Source of the DNA: CAVSLM01 sp963728895 | GTDB taxonomy: Bacteria; Pseudomonadota; Gammaproteobacteria; JBBQDK01 | NCBI GenBank assembly: GCA_963728895.1 | Contig: CAVSLM010000011.1 | Location: 124,001-188,000, forward strand | Length of the DNA stretch: 64,000 nucleotides | Direction of reading: 5' to 3' | Shown: piece after piece, positions 56,535 through 64,000 of the stretch | Layout: each line of letters starts with the position of its first letter | Numbering within the stretch: the first letter of the stretch is position 1 | The notes under the pieces: generated by a model | Seen by the model: the letters and a program-made list of their open reading frames with translations, nothing else | Databases searched by the model: none | What the model was told of the DNA's origin: nothing | Position numbers and translations under genes: made by a program

Positions 56535-58284
56535 ATGAGCAATTCGGCGTTAACGGCAGCGACAGCCTGCCGCACGGCAAGGGCGGTGGCGCTGATTCTC
56601 GGCGCAGCGATCACCACGGCTTCCGCCGTGGAACCGTCCGGACATCCGAAGACCACGGAAGGGGAGATGCGCTACCAGGGCGCTCCGACCACGAAGCCCG
56701 AGCAACTCGAGCAGACGATCGAGCCGCTGGCACCCAAGATGACCGATGAAGAGTTCCAGCGCGCCCAGACCATCTATTTCCAGCGCTGCGCCGGCTGCCA
56801 CGGCGTGCTGCGCAAGGGCGCCACCGGCAAGCCGCTGACGCCGGACATCACGCTCCAACGCGGCACCGAATACCTGAAGACCTTCATCACCTACGGCTCG
56901 CCCGCCGGCATGCCCAACTGGGGCACCTCGGGCGATCTCACCGAGGAGGAGGTCGATCTGATGGCGCGCTTCCTCCAGCAGCCGCCTCCGCAGCCGCCGG
57001 AGTTCGGCCTGAAGGAGATGAAGGCCACCTGGAAGGTGCTGGTGCCGCCCGGCGAGCGGCCGAAGAAGCAGCTCAACAAGCTGAATCTCGCCAACCTGTT
57101 CTCGGTGACGCTGCGTGACGCCGGCAAGGTCGCGCTGATCGACGGCGACAGCAAGAAGATCGTCAACGTGATCGACACCGGCTATGCCGTGCACATCTCG
57201 CGCCTGTCCTCTTCGGGCCGTTACCTCTACGTGATCGGCCGCGACGGCGTGGTCAATCTGATCGACCTGTGGATGGAGCGCCCGGACAACGTCGCCGTGA
57301 TCAAGGTCGGTCTCGAGGCGCGCTCCGTCGAGACCTCCAAGTACAAGGGCTACGAGGACAAGTACGCGATCGCCGGCACCTACTGGCCGCCGCAGTACGT
57401 CATCATGAAGGGCGATACGCTGGAGCCGCTCAAGGTCGTCTCCACGCGCGGCATGACCGTGGACACGCAGGAGTACCATCCCGAGCCGCGCGTCGCCGCC
57501 ATCGTCGCCTCGCACGAGCATCCGGAGTTCATCGTCAACGTCAAGGAGACCGGCAAGATCCTGATGGTCAACTACGAGGACATCGAGAACCTGAAGGTCA
57601 CCGACCATCGGCGCCGCGCGCTTCCTGCACGACGGCGGCTGGGACTCCACGCACCGCTATTTCCTGACGGCCGCGAACAAGTCCAACAAGATCGCCGTGG
57701 TGGACTCCAAGGACCGACAAGCTGGCCGCGCTGGTCGAGGTCGGTGCCATCCCGCATCCGGGCCGCGGCGCGAATTTCATCCATCCCAAGTACGGCCCGG
57801 TCTGGGCCACCAGTCATCTGGGGGACGAGTCCATCTCGCATCATCGGAACCGATCCGGTCAAGCACAAGGCCAACGCCTGGAAAGTGGTGCAGACGCTGA
57901 AGGGGCAGGGCGGCGGCTCGCTGTTCATCAAGACCCATCCGAAGTCGACGAACCTGTGGGTCGACACCGCGCTCAATCCCGACGAGAAGATCAGCCAGAG
58001 CCTGGCGGTGTTCGACATCAAGCATCTCGACAAGGGCTACGAGGTGGTGCCGATGGCGGAGATGGCGGACCTCGGCGACGGCCCGAAGCGCGTCGTGCAG
58101 CCGGAGTACAACAAGGCAGGGCGACGAGGTCTGGGTCTCGGTGTGGAACGGCAAGACCCAGAAGTCGGCGATCGTGGTGCTGGATGACAAGACCCGCAAG
58201 CTGAAGCAGGTCATCAAGGACGAGCGGCTGGTGACGCCGACCGGCAAGTTCAACGTCTACAACACCCAGCACGACATCTATTGA
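56535..58284 (+). CDS. nirS: Cytochrome cd1 nitrite reductase (four one-base insertions)
   Basis: Nitrite to NO in the periplasm. Sec signal (TARAVALILGAAITTASA), heme c motif CAGCH near residue 85, then the d1 beta-propeller. Conserved blocks: SPAGMPNWGTSGDLTEEEVD, ISRLSSSGRYLYVIGRDG, PRVAAIVASHEHPEFIVNVK, HDGGWDSTHRYF, GGGSLFIKTHPKS, NTQHDIY. Frame breaks at about 57605, 57713, 57838 and 58118 each act like one extra base and together bring the frame back to the normal end. Start ATG 56535 is the first of the nir block. Confidence 0.93.
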
Positions 58285-58292
58285 GCGGCAGC

Positions 58293-58321
58293 GCCGGGGC
58301 GGGCACTTCGTCCGCCCCGGC
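58293..58321 (+). promoter_or_regulatory. Intercistronic hairpin between nirS and nirC
   Basis: GCCGGGGCGG pairs with CCGCCCCGGC over a nine-base loop (58293-58302 with 58312-58321). Strong stem without a T-run, so more likely an mRNA-stabilising or attenuating element than a terminator: it would help make nirS more abundant than downstream genes. Confidence 0.6.
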
Positions 58322-58333
58322 ACGACGACTCCC

Positions 58334-58680
58334 ATGATGATCGAGCGTCTACAGGACAGCAGCGTTGCTCTGGCGACCGTCGTCTTTGCCTGCGAGCGCA
58401 TCGCCGCGGAGCCGCAGCCCGCACCGCAACGCCAGCGCGAGCTGCTGTATCTGCTGCGCCAGGACTGCGGGTCCTGCCACGGCATGACCCTGAAGGGCGG
58501 CCTCGGCAGTCCCCTGTTGCCGGAGGCGCTCGCCGGCAAGCCCGCAGCGCTGCTCGAGCGCACCATCCTCGACGGGCGCCCCGGCACGGCCATGCCGCCG
58601 TGGCGCGGCATTGCTGACCGAGGCGCGAAGTCGCCTGGCTGGTGCGCACACTCAAGGCAGGAGTACCCGATGCGCCGTAG
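58334..58680 (+). CDS. nirC: NirC-like cytochrome c (frameshifted)
   Basis: Small monoheme cytochrome: CGSCHG, axial region GTAMPPWRG, then LTEAEVAWLVRTLKAG to TAG 58678. Two frame breaks: one near the C-terminus (58620-58627, extra C) and probably one in the signal (58360-58375), where the alternative frame gives AALLxATVVFACERIAAEP. NirC supplies electrons to or helps mature NirS. It overlaps the nirF start. Confidence 0.75.
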
Positions 58681-59907
58681 CGAATCGATGCTGCGAGCGG
58701 CTGTGCGAGCGTGTGCCGCGCGCATGGCTCGCGCTATGTTTCGCGGGCGCGCTGTTCCCCGCAGCCGCCGGGCACGCCGATGCCCCAGCCCCGGCGCTGC
58801 GCGGCACGGGCGATCTCGGCGTGATCGTGGAGCGTGCCGCGGGCACGGGTCGCCATCGTCGAGACCACGGGACACACGCGCCTGTGCAGCGTGGGCGGCC
58901 TCGGCGATCTCTCCCATGCCTCCGTGGTGTACTCGCGCGATGCGCGCTACGCCTTCGTCTTCGGTCGCGACGGCGGACTCAGCAAGGTCGATCTGCTCAC
59001 CTGCCGTCTGGTGAAGCGCATCGTGCAGGCCGGCAACAGCATCGGCGGCGCCATCTCCCAGGACGGCGCGCTGATCGCGGTCTCGAACTACGAGCCGGGC
59101 GGGGTGAAGGTGTTCCGCTCCGATACGCTGGAGGAGGTCGCCGATCTGCCGGCGGCTTTCGGCGACGGCCGGCGCTCCAAGGTCGTGGGGCTGGTGGACA
59201 TCCCCGGCCAGCGCTTCGTCTACAGCCTGTTCGATGCCGACGAAATCCGCATTGCCGATCTCAGCGATCCCGCGCACCCGCAGGTCACGCGCTTCACCAA
59301 GGTCGGGCATCAGCCCTACGACGGCACGGTCACCCCGGACGGGCGCTACTATCTCGCCGGCCTGTTCGGTGAGGATGGCCTGGCACTGCTCGATCTATGG
59401 CATCCGGAACAGGGCGTGCGGCGCGTGCTGGCGCGGCTACGGTCGTGGCGAACAGCCGCTGCCGGTGTACAAGATGCCGCACCTCGACTTTCTCACCTGG
59501 GCCGGCGACTACCTGTTCGTTCCCGCCGTGGGACATCACGAGGTGCTGGTGATCGATGCGCGCAGCTGGAAGGAGGTGGCGCGCATCGCCACCCACGGCC
59601 AGCCGGTGTTCGTGGTGGCGCGTCCCGACGGGCGCCAGGTGTGGGTGAACTTCGCCCATCCCTGAACGACACCGTGCAGGTGATCGACGTCGCGACGCTG
59701 CGCATCGTCGAGACCCTGAAACCGGGGCCCGCAGTGCTGCACATGGAGTTCACGCCGCGCGGCGAGCAGGTCTGGGTGTCGGTGCGCGATGCCGACCGCG
59801 TGGTGGTCTACGACACCGCGGCGCTGCGCGCCGCGTGGCCGAGCTCGCACGTCGAAAAGCCGAGCGGAATCTTCTTCACCGCGCGCGCCCAGCGGATCGG
59901 CCTGTGA
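58670..59907 (+). CDS. nirF: NirF, heme d1 biosynthesis protein (frameshifted)
   Basis: Starts near ATG 58670 (or 58688). Signal-like FAGALFPAAAGHADA, then the eight-bladed propeller: VETTGHTRLCSVGGLGDLSH, GGAISQDGALIAVSNYEPGG, VGHQPYDGTVTPDGRYYLAG, YGRGEQPLPVYKMPHLDF, HVEKPSGIFFTARAQRIGL. At least four frame breaks (about 58720-58740, 58830-58850, 59440, 59660). NirF converts precorrin intermediates to heme d1. Stop TGA 59905-59907 overlaps the next start. Confidence 0.85.
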
Positions 59908-60388
59908 GCGCGGCTCCCGCCGGTGAGACGATCGAGCTGAGCGCGCTGGAGCGGCGCCTGCTGAACGAGTTTCAGCGCGACTTTCCGCTGTTCGCCGACG
60001 CCTTACGCGGATCTGGCCGCCGCGCTCGGCGTGAGCGAGGACGAAGTGCTGTCGTCGCTGCAACGGCTGCGGCGCAAAGGGCTGGTGAGCCGCGTCGGCC
60101 CGGTGCTGCGCCCGCACCGTCTCGGCGCCAGCACGCTGGCCGCCATGGCGGTGCCGCGGCGATCGTCTGGAGGAAGTCGCGGCGCTGGTGAACGGTTTCC
60201 CCGAAGTGAACCACAACTACGCCCGCGAGCATGAGTACAACCTGTGGTTCGTGGTGACGGCCAGCGATGCGGACGGGATCGATGCCGTGCTGCAGGAGAT
60301 CGCGCGCCGCACCGGACTGGAGGTGCTGTCGCTGCCCATGCTGGAGGACTTTCACATCGACCTGGGATTCGATCTGCGATGGGAGTGA
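59904..60388 (+). CDS. nirD: NirD, siroheme decarboxylase subunit (two insertions)
   Basis: From GTG 59904, overlapping nirF (GTGA). AsnC/Lrp-like fold: LSALERRLLNEFQRDFPLF, then YADLAAALGVSEDEVLSSLQ and RLRRKGLVSRVGPVLRPHR, then FPEVNHNYAREHEYNLWFVV. Frame breaks near 60002 (extra T) and 60156 (extra C). Part of NirDLGH, which removes acetate groups from siroheme. Confidence 0.85.
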
Positions 60389-60949
60389 GCATCGGCAACG
60401 TGGTGCGTCCCCGGCCCGCCGAAATCCTCGATGACGCCGACTGGCGCCTGATCGGCGCCATCCAGCACGGGCTGCCGCTGGTGCCGCGGCCCTATGCGGC
60501 GGTCGGCGAGGCGGTCGGCCTGGGCGAAGCCGAGGTGCGCGCGCGCATCGCGGCATTGCTGCGCGCCGGGCACATCAAGCGCTTGGGCGTGGTGGTGCGC
60601 CATCGCGAGCTCGGCTACCGCGCCAATGCCATGGTGGTGTGGGACGTGCCCGGACGCGCGCGTGAGCGCGCTCGGCCGCTGCATCGCCGGCTACGATTTC
60701 GTCACGCTGTGCTATCGCCGCCCGCGCCGCCTGCCGCAGTGGCCCTACAACCTGTTCTGCATGATCCACGGCCGCGATCGCGCGGCGGTGCTGGCACTGG
60801 TGGAGCGGCTGGTCACGCGAATGCGCGCTGCAGGACATCGCCCACGACGTGCTGTTCAGCGTCAAGCGCTACAAGCAGTGCGGCGCGCGCTATGTCGCCG
60901 ATGCGCGGCCGCGATGCTGCCGCAGGCAAGACAGGGTCGAGGATCGGTC
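60379..60949 (+). CDS. nirL: NirL, siroheme decarboxylase subunit (frameshifted)
   Basis: ATG 60379 overlaps the nirD stop. Blocks: DDADWRLIGAIQHGLPLVPR, GLGEAEVRARIAALLRAGHI, VRHRELGYRANAMVVWDVP, then LGRCIAGYDFVTLCYRR, WPYNLFCMIHGRD. Two frame breaks (about 60655 and 60830). The expected stop before nirG is missing: all three frames are open there, so the 3' end cannot be fixed. Order nirD-L-G-H follows Pseudomonas. Confidence 0.75.
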
Positions 60950-61394
60950 ATGGACGCGATCGATCGAGCCATCGTCAACCGCCTGCAGGACGGCTTTCCG
61001 ATCTGCGAGCGCCCGTACGCCGAGGTCGCCGCCGAGCTCGGCATCGACGAGGCGGCGCTGCATCGCGCGACTCGAGCGCCTGCTCGCCGAGGGCGTGCTG
61101 AGCCGCTTCGGCCCCATGTATCACGCCGAGCGGCTGGGCGGGGGACTGACGCTCGCCGCCATGCAGGTGCCGCCGGAGCGTTACGAGGCCGTGGCCGCCC
61201 AGGTCAATGCCCATCCGGAAGTCGCGCACAACTACGCCCGCGAGCACAGGCTCAACATGTGGTTCGTGCTCGCCACGGAGGCCCCGCATCGCATCGGCGA
61301 AGTGCTGGCCGAGATCGAGCGCGAGACCGGCTGCACGGTTCTCGATCTGCCCAAACGCGCGGAATTCCACATCGGCCTGCGGCTCGCGGTGTGA
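60950..61394 (+). CDS. nirG: NirG, siroheme decarboxylase subunit (one insertion)
   Basis: ATG 60950. MDAIDRAIVNRLQDGFPICE, then PYAEVAAELGIDEAALH, a one-base insertion near 61069, then RLERLLAEGVLSRFGPMYHA, NAHPEVAHNYAREHRLNMWF and LDLPKRAEFHIGLRL. Lrp/AsnC-like fold with a DNA-binding-like N-domain that in this family is not a regulator. 148 residues, near NirG size. Confidence 0.83.
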
Positions 61395-61401
61395 GTGCAC
61401 G

Positions 61402-61935
61402 ATGAACGCGACCGTTGCGCAGCATGCCGATCGGGCAGAACCCGGGACCGGGGCGGGGGCTGCACCCATCGATGCGATCGACCGCCGCATCATCGTCGCG
61501 ACCCAGCACGGCCTGCCACTCGATCCGCGACCTTATCACGTGCTCGCCGCACGGCTCGGTCTGGAGCCGGAAGAGCTCATGGCCCGCCTGCGGCACATGC
61601 AGGCGTCGGGCATCATCCGGCGCATCGCCGCAGTACCCAATCACTATGCTCTCGGATTTCGCGCCAACGGCATGTCGGTGTGGGATCTGCCCGATGAGCG
61701 TATCGATGCGCTGGGCCGGCTCGTCGGCGCGCTGCCCGGCGTCAGCCACTGCTATCAGCGCCCGCGCGCGCCGGGCTGGCCCTACAACCTGTTCGCCATG
61801 GTGCACGGGCGCACCCGCGCCGAGGTCGAGTCGCAGGTCGCGGAAATCGCCGTACTGCTCGGCGATGACCTGCGCGGCCACGAGGTGCTCTACAGCACCC
61901 GCATCCTGAAGAAGACCGGCCTCAGGATCGGCTGA
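61402..61935 (+). CDS. nirH: NirH, siroheme decarboxylase subunit
   Basis: A 177-residue intact protein from ATG 61402: IDAIDRRIIVATQHGLPLDP, PYHVLAARLGLEPEELMARL, ALGFRANGMSVWDLPDERID, RAPGWPYNLFAMVHGR, and LYSTRILKKTGLRIG. The last of the four decarboxylase genes; it starts seven bases after nirG. The WPYNLFAMVHGR segment is shared with NirL. Confidence 0.9.
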   Translation: MNATVAQHADRAEPGTGAGAAPIDAIDRRIIVATQHGLPLDPRPYHVLAARLGLEPEELMARLRHMQASGIIRRIAAVPNHYALGFRANGMSVWDLPDERIDALGRLVGALPGVSHCYQRPRAPGWPYNLFAMVHGRTRAEVESQVAEIAVLLGDDLRGHEVLYSTRILKKTGLRIG

Positions 61936-61949
61936 GGCGCGGAGGGACC

Positions 61950-63150
61950 ATGTTTCGCATCTCCCAGTACATGCGCGAGCTGCACCAGCCGCGTCCCCCG
62001 GCGCCCGCGCGGCGCCCATCCGGACCGGTGGTGATCTGGAACCTGATCCGGCGCTGCAATCTCACCTGCAAGCACTGCTATTCGATTTCCGCGGATCGTG
62101 ATTTTCCCGGCGAGCTCGACACCGGCGAGGTGTTCGCCGTGATGGACGATCTGCGCGCCTTCGGCGTGCCGGTGCTGATCCTCTCCGGCGGGGAGCCCCT
62201 GCTGCGTCCGGACCTCTTCGCCATTTCCGCGCGCGCCAAGGCCATGGGCTTCTACGTCGGGCTGTCCACCAACGGCACGCTGATCGATGCGGCGAACATC
62301 GATGCCGTCGCCGCCATCGGCTACGACTACGTCGGGATCAGCATCGACGGGCTGCGCGACACGCATGACCGGTTCCGGCGCATGACGGGCGCTTTCGATG
62401 CGTCGCTGCGCGGCATCCGGCTGTGCCGCGAGCGCGGCATCAAAGTCGGCCTGCGCTTCACCATGACGCAGGACAATGCCGCAGAGCTCCCCGAGCTGCT
62501 CGCGCTGATGGATCGCGAGGGCATCGACAAGTTCTATCTGTCACACCTCAACTATGCCGGACGCGGCAACCGCAACCGCGCAGACGACGTGGTGCATCGC
62601 ACCACCCGCTGGGCGCTCGACCTGCTGTTCGATGCCGCCTGGGAGGATGCGCGGCAGGGGCGGGAGCGCGAGATCGTCACGGGCAACAACGACGCCGATG
62701 GCGTGTACCTGCTGCTGTGGGCGCGGCGCCATTGCCCGGAGCGCGCGGACGATCTGGAAGCGCGGCTGCGGCAATGGGGCGGCAACTGCCTCCGGCGTCA
62801 ACATCGCCAACATCGACAATCTCGGCAACGTGCATCCCGACACCTTCTGGTGGCACTACAGCCTCGGCAACGTGCGCGAGCGCCCGTTCTCGGCCATCTG
62901 GCCCGATACCACCGATCCGCTGATGGCGGGATTGAAGCAACGCCCGCGGCCCTTGAAGGGTCGCTGCGGCGCCTGTGCCTGGCAGGCGATCTGCGGCGGC
63001 AACACCCGCGTGCGCGCCCATCAGCTCACCGGCGATCCCTGGGCCGAGGACCCGGCCTGCTATCTGGACGACGAGGAGATCGGGGTGGCACCCGGCGGCG
63101 CACGCCTGGCACTGCGTCCCTACAGCGATCGGCGAGGTACCGGCTCGTGA
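61950..63150 (+). CDS. nirJ: NirJ, radical SAM heme d1 enzyme (one insertion)
   Basis: Starts ATG 61950. Radical SAM cluster CNLTCKHC (CxxxCxxC), then LILSGGEPLLRPDLFAI, YVGLSTNGTLID, and a C-terminal Fe-S region CGACAWQAICGGN. NirJ attaches or exchanges side chains on the heme d1 precursor. Frame break near 62790 (extra C after GGN; conserved text resumes SGVNIANIDNLGNVHPDTFW). The stop overlaps the nirN GTG. Confidence 0.88.
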
Positions 63151-64000
63151 GGCACGGCGGCATCGTTTTTCTGCTGGCGTTGTCGTGCCTGCCGGCTGCC
63201 GGTCGCGCGCAAGACGCGGCGGCGCCGCGAGGTCGATGCGACCGCGCTCTATGCTGCCCACTGCGCGGCCTGCCACGGCGCCGACCGCCTGGGCGGCACC
63301 GGGCCCGCGCTGCTGCCGGAAAATCTCAGCCGGCTGCCGCGCGAAAAGGCCGGCGGGGTGATCGCGCAGGGCCGGGCAGCCACCCAGATGCCGGCCTTCG
63401 CCGGCAGGCTCGATGCGCGGCAGATCGAGGCGCTGGTGGCGCTCATCTACACGCCGCTGGCGCAGGTGCCGCAGTGGGGCGAGTCGGAGATCCGCGCGAG
63501 CCGCGTGGTGCACCATGCACCGGATACGCTGCCGGCGCGTCCGGTCTATGCCGCCGACCCGCTGAATCTGTTCCTGGTGGTGGAGCAGGGCGACCATCAC
63601 ATCACGGTGCTCGACGGCGATCGCTTCGAGCCGCTGCAGCGCTTCACTACACGTCCTTCCCTGCATGGAGGACCCAAGTACTCGCCGGATGGGCGTTTCG
63701 TCTATCTCGCCTCGCGCGACGGCTGGGTCACCCGCTATGACCTTTACAGCCTGCAGCCGGTCGCCGAGGTACGCGCCGGGATCAACACCCGCAATATCGC
63801 CGTCTCGGACGATGGGCGCTTCGTGATGGTGGCCAACTACTTGCCGCACACGCTGGTGGTGCTCGAAGCCGAGACCCTGCAACCGCTGAAGATCATCGCG
63901 GTGGACGACGGACATGGCCGCAGCTCGCGGGTGAGCGCAGTCTACACGGCGCCGGCGCGTGGGAGCTTCATCGCGGCGCTGAAGGACCTGCCGGAAGTCT
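63147..64000 (+). CDS. nirN: NirN, heme c/d1 protein, 5' part (truncated by window edge, one insertion)
   Basis: GTG 63147 overlaps the nirJ stop (GTGA). Signal IVFLLALSCLPAAGRAQ, then a frame break near 63226, then LYAAHCAACHGADRLGG (CAACH heme c), and the d1-type propeller: DPLNLFLVVEQGDHHITVLD, GGPKYSPDGRFVYLASRDGW, ISNTRNIAVSDDG-like. NirN is the dehydrogenase that finishes heme d1 and can carry it. Nitrite reductase fold without the same activity. Continues beyond the window. Confidence 0.85.

Noticed and set aside
57600..58120. Programmed frameshifting in nirS
   Set aside because: Four independent breaks without slippery motifs or a shared context are far more simply explained by single-base errors.

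Overview
The window is high-GC, densely coded DNA of a denitrifying proteobacterium. The gene set (PrkA-YeaH-SpoVR operon, YheS-type ABC-F, CnoX, PdxH, heme A synthase, cNOR and a cd1 nitrite reductase cluster) fits Pseudomonadota, most likely a Gammaproteobacterium; nothing visible fixes the genus. No rRNA, tRNA or CRISPR array was found.

Layout. 1-1.9 kb: three type IV pilin-like genes, the first cut by the window edge. 2.3-9.2 kb (minus): a large EF-hand membrane protein with a tiny membrane partner, and an ATPase-permease-HlyD export operon. 9.4-18.3 kb: housekeeping and regulatory genes (methyltransferase, CoA-binding protein, THEP1 NTPase, PdxH, ABC-F, pentapeptide repeats, a B12-binding MerR regulator downstream of an RNase Z-like hydrolase) and a deleted fpg/mutM remnant. 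18.4-30.5 kb: CnoX-like thioredoxin, a single-chain molybdenum hydroxylase, SemiSWEET, a DUF748 giant, histidine phosphatase, DUF4124, methyltransferase, DksA-like, Nudix and TrpB2. 31-35.6 kb: prkA-yeaH-spoVR behind a clear sigma-54 promoter. 35.7-40.7 kb: DUF302, HDOD pair, CbiM-like protein, cytochrome c and CtaA.

40.9-64 kb is a denitrification region in two blocks. The nor block (norC, norB, norQ, Fe-S membrane protein, norD, nnrS, sirB-like, NosR/NirI-like) starts at a TTGAT-N4-GTCAA Crp/Fnr-type box. The nir block (nirS, C, F, D, L, G, H, J, N) starts at a second such box. NirS would reduce nitrite to NO, cNOR would reduce NO to N2O, and nirF/D/L/G/H/J/N would build heme d1. Between the blocks lies an accessory island (about 50.4-56.4 kb) with hicBA, two broken IS91-family transposases, an integron-type array of three attC sites with gene cassettes but no integrase, and a frameshifted Abi-alpha (DUF4393) gene.

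Two cross-cutting features matter to a reader. First, a palindromic repeat beginning TAGCCCGG sits at the ends of many genes and often supplies their stop codon. Second, single-base frameshifts, mostly one-base insertions, are rare before 44 kb but frequent afterwards (norD, nirS, nirF, nirD, nirL and others). Conserved sequence resumes cleanly in another frame each time, so base-calling error is more likely than decay; those genes are annotated end to end as frameshifted CDSs.
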